From NCBI GenBank assembly GCA_038961845.1, contig CP152408.1, forward strand, positions 1,736,001-1,800,000: a DNA stretch of 64,000 bases, given 5' to 3'. Of the stretch, positions 1-6,990 are shown one piece after another (within the stretch, counting starts at the first letter, position 1; each line of letters begins with the position of its first letter). The notes below the pieces were generated by a model. That model ran no database searches and was not told the DNA's origin. It worked only from the letters and a program-made list of their open reading frames with translations. A program made the translations under genes and the position numbers. This stretch comes from Xylophilus sp. GW821-FHT01B05. Its GTDB lineage: Bacteria > Pseudomonadota > Gammaproteobacteria > Burkholderiales > Burkholderiaceae_C.

Positions 1-123
1 AAGGTGGCGCAGATCGGCCGCTGGCTGCTGAGCGGCGCCTCGCGCTCGCTGACCGATAAATTCTTTGCGCGCTTCGATACGGCCTTGCAGGCACGGCTGT
101 ACAAGGCGGAGCGGCTGGGTTAG
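1..123 (+). CDS. CoxG-like SRPBCC protein, C-terminal fragment
   Basis: An open frame enters from the left edge and stops at TAG 121-123. Its 40 residues, with KVAQIG near the start and LTDKFFARF in the middle, resemble the C-terminal helix of CoxG/carbon monoxide dehydrogenase subunit G family (SRPBCC fold) proteins. In that family the protein helps mature or anchor molybdenum hydroxylases at the membrane. Only the tail is visible, so the family call rests on one helix. The stop abuts the stop of the convergent gene at 124 with no spacer, so there is no room for a conventional terminator between them. Confidence 0.5.
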   Translation, partial: KVAQIGRWLLSGASRSLTDKFFARFDTALQARLYKAERLG

Positions 124-1002
124 CTAGACCACGCTGCGGTGCCGTTCGATGCAGGTGTCCAGTGTTTCCCTGGCGCTCCGAAGCCACCAGTCGCGCTGCG
201 AAAAGATCTCTACCTCGCTGAAGCCCGCAAAGCCGGCGTCTTCGACCCAGCCGCGGATTTTCTTCAGCTCGACCACGCCGTCGCCCATCATGCCGCGGTC
301 GCTCAGCAGGTCGCGCGTGGGCGTGAGCCAGTCGCACACGTGGTAGGCCAGCAGGCGCTCGCGGCCGGCGCGGGCGATCTGCTGTTGCAGCTTGGGGTCC
401 CACCATACGTGGTAGATGTCCAGCGCCACGCCGAGCATGCCGCTCTTGCCGGGGTCAAGCTCATCGCACAGGTCCAGCGCGTGTTCCAGCGTGTTGATGC
501 AGGCGCGATCGGCTGCCTGCATGGGATGCAGCGGCTCTATGGCCAGCGGCATGCCGACCTCGCGCGCATATTCGAGCGATGCCGCGATGCCGTCGCGCAC
601 CTCGCCGCGCGCGCGGGCCATGTCCTTGTAGGCTGCCTTGCCGTCGAGCGCGCCGGGCAGGGCGCCGACCACCAGCACGAGGCAGGGCGCATCGAGCGTC
701 TTGGCCTCGTCGATGGCGCGGCGGTTGTCGTCCAGCGCGGCCTTCAGGCCGGCCGCATCGGGCGCGGGAAAGAAGCCGCCGCGGCAATAGCCCGACAGGC
801 CGATGCCGTGCGCCTTCAGTTGCTTTGCCACCTGCTCCAGGCCGGCGGTGGCGACCTGGTCGCGCCAGGGGCTGATGGCGCGGATGCCGCGCTCCGCGCA
901 CTGGTCGATGATGGTGCCCAGCGGCACCTCGGTGCCACGCTGGCGGCGCACGGTGGCGGTGTTGATCGAGAGCCAGTGGTGGTCGTGGGAGAAGTCGCGC
1001 AT
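124..1002 (-). CDS. Sugar phosphate isomerase/epimerase (AP-endonuclease-2 TIM barrel)
   Basis: This 292-aa protein has the xylose-isomerase-like TIM-barrel layout: HHWLSINTATV at the N-terminus, IEPLHP near the middle, LDIYHVWWDP and AYHVCDW further on, and EVEIFS near the end. The acidic and histidine residues in those strands are the usual divalent-metal ligands of the family. Such proteins isomerise or epimerise sugars, keto-sugars or sugar acids. It is the last gene of a minus-strand run that begins at 5415, 21 bp after the Bug gene stop. The substrate cannot be read from sequence; the neighbours (Gfo/Idh/MocA oxidoreductase and DUF993 protein) suggest an oxidised sugar, polyol or sugar acid. 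Confidence 0.75.
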   Translation of the reverse strand: MRDFSHDHHWLSINTATVRRQRGTEVPLGTIIDQCAERGIRAISPWRDQVATAGLEQVAKQLKAHGIGLSGYCRGGFFPAPDAAGLKAALDDNRRAIDEAKTLDAPCLVLVVGALPGALDGKAAYKDMARARGEVRDGIAASLEYAREVGMPLAIEPLHPMQAADRACINTLEHALDLCDELDPGKSGMLGVALDIYHVWWDPKLQQQIARAGRERLLAYHVCDWLTPTRDLLSDRGMMGDGVVELKKIRGWVEDAGFAGFSEVEIFSQRDWWLRSARETLDTCIERHRSVV

Positions 1003-1023
1003 GGTGGGGTGAAGCCGAGGGTT

Positions 1024-1989
1024 TCAGTCGATATGGATGTTGGCCTTCTTCACGATGCGCTCGTAGGTAGCGCTTTCCTTCGCGATGTAGGCGGCAAAGT
1101 CCTGTGGCGAGCCACCATCTGCGGCAAAGCCCTGCACGCCCAGGCGGGACGCGGCCAGCGGCGACTTCATGGCCTTGGCGGCTTCGGCTGCCAGGCGGTT
1201 GGCGATCTCGGGCGGCAGCTTGGCCGGGCCCCACAGGCCGTACCAGCTTACGAGCTCGAAGCCCGGCAGGCCGGACTCGGCCACCGTGGGCACATCGGGC
1301 AGCAAGGGTACGCGCGCCTTGCTGGTCACGGCCAGCGCGCGCAGCTTGCCGCTGGTGATATGCGGGTAAGACGACGGAATGGCGTCGATGATGGCGCTGA
1401 CCTGCCCACCCAACACGTCATTGAGCGCCGGCGCCGTGCCACGGTAGGCCACCACCGGGATCTGCAGTTGCGTCTCGGCCTTGATCGCCTCCAGCGCCAC
1501 GTGCATGGGCGAGCCCAGCGCCGAGGTGCCGAAGGAATAGGCTTTGGGCTGGGCCTTGGCCGCAGCGACAAAGTCCTGCAGCGAGTGCACCGGCAGCCCT
1601 GGGTAGGCGAGCAGCACCATGGGCACGGAGCCCAGCAGCGCCACCGGCGTGAAGTCGCGCGTCACGTTGTAGGGCACGTTGCGGCTCATCAGCGCATTGG
1701 CGACGAGCGTGGGCGATTGCAGCAGCAGCGTGTAGCCGTCTGCTGCCGCCTTGGATGCGGCCTCGCTGCCGATCATGCCGCTGGCGCCGGCGCGGTTGTC
1801 CACGATGAAGGGCTGGCCCATCTGCTCGGACAACTGCTGGGCCAGCACGCGCGCCACCAGGTCGACGGTGCCGCCCGCGGCATAGGGCACGATGATCTTG
1901 ACCGGCCGCGATGGGTAGGTGTCCGCATGCGCCGCCAGGGGGCTGAGGGCGGTGGCCAGCAGGGCCAGGGCGGCTAGCAGTTTCTTCAT
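1024..1989 (-). CDS. Bug-type tripartite tricarboxylate transporter substrate-binding protein
   Basis: The 321-aa product starts with a typical signal peptide (MKKLLAALALLATALSPLAAHA) followed by YPSRPVKIIVPYAAGG, the hallmark N-terminal beta strand and glycine-rich ligand loop of Bug/TctC proteins. These periplasmic proteins bind small carboxylates or related ligands for TctAB-type permeases or for sensing. The start at 1989 is chosen because it gives a complete signal peptide with a GGAG-containing ribosome site upstream; the open frame continues upstream without a better start. No tctA or tctB gene lies nearby, so this is an orphan Bug protein as is common in Burkholderiales. It sits inside the catabolic operon 5415-124 and probably captures that pathway's substrate. 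Confidence 0.85.
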   Translation of the reverse strand: MKKLLAALALLATALSPLAAHADTYPSRPVKIIVPYAAGGTVDLVARVLAQQLSEQMGQPFIVDNRAGASGMIGSEAASKAAADGYTLLLQSPTLVANALMSRNVPYNVTRDFTPVALLGSVPMVLLAYPGLPVHSLQDFVAAAKAQPKAYSFGTSALGSPMHVALEAIKAETQLQIPVVAYRGTAPALNDVLGGQVSAIIDAIPSSYPHITSGKLRALAVTSKARVPLLPDVPTVAESGLPGFELVSWYGLWGPAKLPPEIANRLAAEAAKAMKSPLAASRLGVQGFAADGGSPQDFAAYIAKESATYERIVKKANIHID

Positions 1990-2024
1990 GATGCTTGTCT
2001 CCGTTTTGTTCTTGTATGGGCGGC

Positions 2025-3041
2025 TTAGCAGCAGGGCAGCTTCAGCAGCCGCAAGGCGTTGCCGAAGTAGATGCCGTCCTGGTCTTCCTGCGACAGGCCG
2101 AGCGAGTCGATGGCCTCGGGGATGGTGCGCAAGAACATGGGGCCGCCCTCGGGGTCGAACGGGCAGTCGGTGGCGAACAGCACCTGCTTTGGGCCGAAGA
2201 AGTCGAGCCCGCAGCGCAGGCCCGAGCGGCCACCGGCCAGCGCGGTGTCGGCGTAGAACATGCGGAAGTAATCGACCGGCCGCTTGGCCATGCTCTTGAG
2301 CAGGCCTTCGTAGTCCTCGTCCGAGGTGCGGCAGCCGAACTGGTCCAGGCCAGGGCCGACCCGGCCGTCGAAGAACGGGATCATGGCGCCCATGTGGTGG
2401 GTGATCACGCGCAGTTCGGGCAGGCGGTCGAAGAAGCCGGAGAACACCATGCGCGTCATGGCCGCACTGGTCTCGTAGGGCCAGCCAAAGGTCCACCAGA
2501 TCTCGTACTTGGATTTTTTCTCGCTGGCGTAGTCGGCCATGCCGGCGCCACGCGCGGGGTGCATCCACACCGGCACGTCGTACTTGCGCACGGCCTGCTC
2601 AAAGATCGGCCAGAACTCGGGCTCGTCCAGCGGGCGGCCATTGACGTTGGTGAACACCTGGATGCCGCGCGCACCCAGTTGCACGATGGCGCGCTCCATC
2701 TCTTCAAGCGCTGCGGGCACGTTGTTCATGGGCAGCGATGCGACGAAGGCGGGGAACTGCTCGGGATGGTCGTCGCGGATCTTGGCCATGCCGTCGTTGG
2801 CCAGGCGCGCCAGCTCGGGCGATTCATCCGGGCCCGCGATCAGCTCGATCGGCGGGTTGGAGAGGGTGAGGATCTGCTGGTAGCCGGGGAAGCCTTCCAT
2901 CATGCGCAGCCGCGCGTCCAGGTCGTACAGCACGGGGATGGTCAGCCAGCGCTTGATGGCGCCCTTGTCCTTGGCCATGGCGGCCATGCGGTCGAAATAC
3001 GCCTTGGGGAAGATGTGGGCGTAGCTGTCGATTTTTCTCAT
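2025..3041 (-). CDS. Amidohydrolase family protein (ACMSD-like) with YxH in place of HxH
   Basis: The 338-aa protein fits the amidohydrolase-2 family that includes ACMS decarboxylase and related C-C lyases/hydrolases. Landmarks are IDSYAHIFP at residues 4-12, VWMHPARG near the middle, ITHHMGAMIPFFDGR, and LFATDCPFDPEGG with the expected aspartate near the end. The usual first metal site is DxHxH; here the first histidine is a tyrosine (DSYAH). The rest of the metal site looks present, so the enzyme may use an altered metal site rather than be dead. It is third in the minus-strand operon, between the DUF993 gene (19 bp) and the Bug gene (35 bp). Its reaction is probably hydrolysis or decarboxylation of a carboxylated intermediate; this is inference. 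Confidence 0.75.
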   Translation of the reverse strand: MRKIDSYAHIFPKAYFDRMAAMAKDKGAIKRWLTIPVLYDLDARLRMMEGFPGYQQILTLSNPPIELIAGPDESPELARLANDGMAKIRDDHPEQFPAFVASLPMNNVPAALEEMERAIVQLGARGIQVFTNVNGRPLDEPEFWPIFEQAVRKYDVPVWMHPARGAGMADYASEKKSKYEIWWTFGWPYETSAAMTRMVFSGFFDRLPELRVITHHMGAMIPFFDGRVGPGLDQFGCRTSDEDYEGLLKSMAKRPVDYFRMFYADTALAGGRSGLRCGLDFFGPKQVLFATDCPFDPEGGPMFLRTIPEAIDSLGLSQEDQDGIYFGNALRLLKLPCC

Positions 3042-3060
3042 GAGGTGCCTTTTGCGGATG

Positions 3061-4245
3061 TCAGTCGATGCCGTGCAGGGCCAGCAGCGTCTTCATGCGC
3101 TGCAGCGCCAGCGCTGGCTGCTGCAGCAGGTTGGCGGCGTCGGCCAGGCGGAACAGTTCGGCCAAGTGCTGCAGCGAGCGTGTGCTTTGCTGGCCGCCCA
3201 CCATGGTGAAGTGCTTCTGGTGGCCGTTGAGCCAGGCCATGAACACCACGCCGGTTTTATAGAAGCGCGTGGGCGCCGCAAAGATGTGGCGCGACAGCGG
3301 CACGGTGGGGCCGAGGATGTCGTGGAACTTCTTCTCGTCGCCCTGCGCCAATGCCCCGAGGGCCGCGCTGGCCGCGGGCGCGATGGCATCGAAGATGCCC
3401 AGCAGCGCATCGCTCTTGCCGTGCATGGGCTCGCTGCCAAAGCCGTCGCCGGCAATCAGCTCGGCGTAGTTGAAGTCGTCGCCGGTGTACATGCGAACAC
3501 CGCTTGGCAGGCGCCGGCGCATCGCGATCTCTTTGTCCTTGTCAAGCAGCGAGATCTTGATGCCGTCGACCTTGTCCGGGTGCGCCGCGATGATGCCCAG
3601 CGCCGTGTCCATCGCCGCATCGACATCCTTCGTGCCCCAATAGCCGGCCAGCGCAGGGTCGAACATGTCGCCCAGCCAGTGCAGCACCACGGGCTGCTTT
3701 GCCTGGCTCAGGATGCGGTCGTACACGCGCTCGTAGTCGGCCGGGCTCCTGGCCACGCGGGCCAGCGCGCGGCTGGCCATGACGATGAGCTTGCCGCCGA
3801 GCGCCTCGATGGCGGCCATCTGTTCTTCGTAGCCGCGGATCACGTCGTCCACGCTCTTCACGCTGTCGATGTCCAGGTGGTCGGTGCCGCAGCCCGATGC
3901 CACCAGCGCGCCCGGCACGTCTTGGGCGGCGTCGAGCGAGCGGCGGATCAGCTCCAGCGAGGTCGGCCAGTCCAGGCCCATGCCGCGCTGCGCCGTGTCC
4001 ATGGCCTCGGCCACGCCCAGGCCGAGCGAGAACAGATGCCGGCGGTAGGCGATGGTGGCGTCCCAGTCGACCGCGCATTGCAGCCATGGGTCGATGGCCG
4101 CGAGCGGGTCGGCGACCACGTGCGCGGCCGAGTAGGCGATGCGGTTGAACTTGACGCCCGCATCGGGCTTCACCGGCGCGCTGCCGCGCAGGGCATAGGG
4201 CGCGAGCGTGCCGCCCGCAACGGGAAGGTTCAGCGAAAGAGGCAT
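3061..4245 (-). CDS. DUF993 protein (dihydrodipicolinate synthase-like)
   Basis: This 394-aa protein belongs to DUF993, which is annotated as a dihydrodipicolinate-synthase-like TIM-barrel family without a characterised member that I know of. Segments such as VKFNRIAYSAAHVVADP, DWDATIAYRRHLFSLGLGVAEAMDT, VVLHWLGDMFDPALAGYWG and DGIKISLLDKDKE match my memory of the family. The lysine in GIKIS could be the Schiff-base lysine of class I aldolases, but that is inference. The gene starts 6 bp after the stop of the upstream oxidoreductase gene, so the two are almost certainly co-transcribed. In other bacteria DUF993 genes also sit beside Gfo/Idh/MocA oxidoreductases and sugar epimerases, which supports a role as an aldolase or lyase in an oxidative sugar-acid route. 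Confidence 0.75.
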   Translation of the reverse strand: MPLSLNLPVAGGTLAPYALRGSAPVKPDAGVKFNRIAYSAAHVVADPLAAIDPWLQCAVDWDATIAYRRHLFSLGLGVAEAMDTAQRGMGLDWPTSLELIRRSLDAAQDVPGALVASGCGTDHLDIDSVKSVDDVIRGYEEQMAAIEALGGKLIVMASRALARVARSPADYERVYDRILSQAKQPVVLHWLGDMFDPALAGYWGTKDVDAAMDTALGIIAAHPDKVDGIKISLLDKDKEIAMRRRLPSGVRMYTGDDFNYAELIAGDGFGSEPMHGKSDALLGIFDAIAPAASAALGALAQGDEKKFHDILGPTVPLSRHIFAAPTRFYKTGVVFMAWLNGHQKHFTMVGGQQSTRSLQHLAELFRLADAANLLQQPALALQRMKTLLALHGID

Positions 4246-4251
4246 GGCGCT

Positions 4252-5415
4252 TCAGACCTTCAGTGCGGGCACGTCGACCCAGCGGCGGTCCTTCCACGAT
4301 GCCAGGGCGGCCTCGACCAACTGCACGCCCTTGGCGCCTTCGGGCAGCGTCCACTTGTAGGGCTCGTTCTCGACCACGTGGCGAATGAAGTGTTCCCACT
4401 GGATCTTGAAGCCGTTGTCGTAGGCCTGCGAGTCTGGGATCTCTTGCCACTGGTCGAAGAAGTTCATGGTCTGCTTCTCGTCCGGGTTCCACACCGGGCG
4501 CGGCGTGGCCACGCGCGACTGGGCGCGGCAGCTCGACAGGCCGGCCACCGCAGAACCATCGGTGCCATCGACGTGGAAGGTGACCAGGTCATCGCGGCGC
4601 ACGCGCGTGACCCAGCTCATGTTGATCTGCGCGATCACCGGCTCGCCGTTGTGGCCGGTCAGTTCGCAGGTGGCGTAGGCCGCGTCGTCGGCGGTGGCTT
4701 CATATGGCTTGCCGGCTTCGTCCCAGCGCCTGGGGATGTGCGTTGCGCCTATGCACGAGACCGACTTCACCTCGCCAAACAGGTTGTCCAGCACGTAGCG
4801 CCAGTGGCACATCATGTCCAGGATCATGCCGCCGCCGTCTTCCTTGCGATAGTTCCAGCTCGGGCGCTGGATGGGCTGCAGGTCGCCCTCGAACACCCAG
4901 TAGCCAAACTCCAGCCGCACGCTGAGCATGCGGCCGAAGAAGCCGGCGCGGCGCAGCATGTCGAGCTTGCGCAGGCCGGGCAGGAAGAGCTTGTCTTGCA
5001 CCGCGCCGTGCTTCAGGCCTGAGGCTTCTGCCAGGCGCGCGATCTCTACCGCTTCGTTCAGATTGGTGGCGATCGGCTTCTCGCAGTACACGTGCTTGCC
5101 GGCGCGGATGGCCTTGGCCAGCAGCGTGGGGCGCATCTGCGTGGTGCCGGCGTCGAAGAAGATGCTGTCCTCCGGGTTGGCCAGCGCCGCATCCAGGTCG
5201 GTGCCCCAACGCGCAATGCCGTGCTTCTTGGCCAGCGCCTCCATCTTCTCGGCGTTGCGGCCGATCAGGATCGGGTCGGGCATGACTTTGTCGCCGTTGG
5301 ACAGCGTGACGCCGCCTTGCGCGCGGATGGCGCAGATGGAGCGGATCAGGTGCTGGTTCATGCCCATGCGTCCGGTGACGCCATGCATGATGAGTCCGAG
5401 TCTTTGGGTGGCCAT
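4252..5415 (-). CDS. Gfo/Idh/MocA-family NAD(P)-dependent oxidoreductase
   Basis: The 387-aa product begins with a Rossmann segment (MHGVTGRMGMNQHL) and carries the family signature CEKPIATN, with the lysine that acts in catalysis. A C-terminal substrate domain follows, with the EKQTMNFFDQW region and a conserved H in the MILDMMCHWRYVLDN helix. Such enzymes oxidise sugars, inositols or their derivatives with NAD(P). The start at 5415 is preferred because it begins directly at the Rossmann strand; the frame runs further upstream without family similarity. It is the first gene of the minus-strand operon, and its promoter region (5416-5716) is shared with the divergent porin and holds two inverted repeats likely to be operators. 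Confidence 0.85.
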   Translation of the reverse strand: MATQRLGLIMHGVTGRMGMNQHLIRSICAIRAQGGVTLSNGDKVMPDPILIGRNAEKMEALAKKHGIARWGTDLDAALANPEDSIFFDAGTTQMRPTLLAKAIRAGKHVYCEKPIATNLNEAVEIARLAEASGLKHGAVQDKLFLPGLRKLDMLRRAGFFGRMLSVRLEFGYWVFEGDLQPIQRPSWNYRKEDGGGMILDMMCHWRYVLDNLFGEVKSVSCIGATHIPRRWDEAGKPYEATADDAAYATCELTGHNGEPVIAQINMSWVTRVRRDDLVTFHVDGTDGSAVAGLSSCRAQSRVATPRPVWNPDEKQTMNFFDQWQEIPDSQAYDNGFKIQWEHFIRHVVENEPYKWTLPEGAKGVQLVEAALASWKDRRWVDVPALKV

Positions 5416-5493
5416 GAGGGAGCTGCCTCTCTGTTGAAACTGGGGTGGATGCGGGTCTTTCGTGAAGGGGGCGATTGCTTCCAGGTCTCGCCT

Positions 5494-5515
5494 TAATTCA
5501 CTAAATGGTGAATGT
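5494..5515. promoter_or_regulatory. Inverted repeat, candidate operator for the minus-strand catabolic operon
   Basis: ATTCAC (5496-5501) and GTGAAT (5508-5513) are perfect inverted arms around a 6-bp spacer. They lie about 80 bp upstream of the oxidoreductase start codon. The geometry (6-bp spacer, ATTMAC/GTKAAT arms) matches the stronger sites at 5653-5674 and 10206-10227, so the same regulator may bind with lower affinity. The surrounding 5416-5716 stretch is otherwise AT-rich intergenic DNA with no open gene. Confidence 0.5.
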
Positions 5516-5652
5516 ATGGCATCCGGATTTGTAGAGTCAATCCGTCTTCGTCCTCGCAAACCCCATGTTTCGTTGCTGATAAGAACAAATTTGCCTTCTT
5601 CAAAGGGTTTTCTATAGGTCTTTGTACCTGCTTGGTGGCTAAGCTCGCGCCG

Positions 5653-5674
5653 CAATTATCCATTTAGTTAATTG
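5653..5674. promoter_or_regulatory. 22-bp inverted repeat operator upstream of porin
   Basis: CAATTATC (5653-5660), spacer CATTTA, GTTAATTG (5667-5674). The arms differ from perfect symmetry at one base. The same arms with the same 6-bp spacing recur at 10206-10227 upstream of a second Bug gene that is followed by a TetR gene. The site is about 40 bp upstream of the porin start codon, a position suited to repression. Confidence 0.65.
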
Positions 5675-5716
5675 TGTGAATGCAAGGCACTTTTGCCATC
5701 AACAGAGGAGACGAGG

Positions 5717-6796
5717 ATGAAGAGGGTGATTTTTCTGGCCGGCATGGCCACTGCCATTGCACTGCCCGCAGCGGCGCAGTCGTCGGTCAGCCTGTTTGGC
5801 GTGGTCGATGCCACCGCGCAGCGCGCCAGCCAGGGCGGCGCTTCGGTGAACCGCTTGCTGGGCACGGGCGGCAACCAGATCAGCCGCCTGGGCTTTCGCG
5901 GCACCGAAGACCTGGGCGGCGGCTGGTCTGCCGGCTTTGTGCTGGACATGGGGCTGAATGTGGACACCGGCACGGGCGGCGCCATCTCGGCCAACAACCA
6001 GACGGTGGCGGCCACGGGCGGTGCGCTGGTGTTTAACCGGCGCTCTACCGTCAGCCTGGCGCACACCTCGCTGGGCGAGTTGCGCCTGGGGCGGGACTTC
6101 ACGCCGACCTACTGGAACCTGACCTTCTTCGATCCCTTTGGCACCGCCGGCGCGGGCTCGGCGGCCAACATCATCCAGGGCAATCTGTCGCAGGTGTCGA
6201 CCGTGCAGACGGCGCTGCGCGCCTCCAACTCCATCGGCTACGTTCTGCCCCGGCTGGGCGGCTTCTACGGGCAGGCGATGGTGGCCATGGGGGAAAACGG
6301 CTCGGCCGCAGCCAATGGCACCAAGCGCGATGGCAACTACGCGGGCTTTCGCGCCGGCTATGCCGCGGGCGCGTTGGATGTGGCGCTGTCGCATGGCAAG
6401 ACCTCGCTGTTCTCGGGCGACGTATCCACCACCAACGCAGCTGCGTCCTACAACCTGGGCTTCATCAAACCCATGGCGCAGATCTTTCAGGACCGCAAGG
6501 ACAAGATCGCCGCGCCCAACCGCTCGTCCGGCTTCCTGCTGGGCGCCACGGTGCCGCTGGGCGCGGGCTACATCCCGCTGGCCTACAGCCGCATCCACAA
6601 CAACGCGGCGACCGAACGCCAGGCCACGCAACTGGCCGTGGGCTATGTCTACAACTTGTCAAAGCGCACGGCGGTCTACAGCACGCTTTCGCACATCCGC
6701 AACCGCAATGGCGCGGCGGTTTCGGGCGGCGGCGTGGCCGGGGTGGCCAACGCCGGCTGGAGCGGGTTGGACCTGGGCATCCGCCACAGCTTCTGA
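5717..6796 (+). CDS. Gram-negative porin, OmpC/Burkholderiales type
   Basis: The 359-aa protein starts with a signal peptide (MKRVIFLAGMATAIALPAAAQ) followed by SSVSLFGVVDATAQR, the standard first strand of betaproteobacterial trimeric porins. It contains the LGFRGTEDLGGG turn, LGRDFTPTYW in the constriction-loop region, and ends with a terminal phenylalanine (RHSF) used by the Bam assembly machinery. An upstream in-frame ATG-like start at 5672 is rejected because AGGAG precedes 5717 and the signal peptide begins there. It forms an outer-membrane diffusion channel. Being divergent from the catabolic operon and sharing its operator region, it probably admits that operon's substrate. Confidence 0.9.
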   Translation: MKRVIFLAGMATAIALPAAAQSSVSLFGVVDATAQRASQGGASVNRLLGTGGNQISRLGFRGTEDLGGGWSAGFVLDMGLNVDTGTGGAISANNQTVAATGGALVFNRRSTVSLAHTSLGELRLGRDFTPTYWNLTFFDPFGTAGAGSAANIIQGNLSQVSTVQTALRASNSIGYVLPRLGGFYGQAMVAMGENGSAAANGTKRDGNYAGFRAGYAAGALDVALSHGKTSLFSGDVSTTNAAASYNLGFIKPMAQIFQDRKDKIAAPNRSSGFLLGATVPLGAGYIPLAYSRIHNNAATERQATQLAVGYVYNLSKRTAVYSTLSHIRNRNGAAVSGGGVAGVANAGWSGLDLGIRHSF

Positions 6797-6990
6797 TCAA
6801 GGTCTTTCCGATGTCCGGGCAAGCATGCCGCCTAATGCAAAACCATTTATCAGAGCCCAGGCGGTACCTGGGCCATTGGCTTGCCCACAAATTTAGGCAA
6901 ACCTGAAATGCTGGCATGGCCCGCGCACTGGAGCGCCGCGCCGCTTCCCGCGCGCCCAGGCACGCGCCTCTTTCTGCAACCGGCAAACGG
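6797..6990. other. Intergenic stretch with one GCCCAGG hairpin
   Basis: No coding region was seen. GCCCAGG (6855-6861) and CCTGGGC (6867-6873) can form a 7-bp hairpin with a 5-base loop just past the porin stop. It lacks a T-tract. The stem resembles the core of the dispersed intergenic element found at 14032, 39994, 46631 and 49984, so it may be a decayed copy acting as a weak terminator. Confidence 0.4.

Noticed and set aside
139..1977. A 612-codon plus-strand open frame at the left end
   Set aside because: It is antisense to the epimerase and Bug genes and has a low-complexity composition without recognisable motifs.
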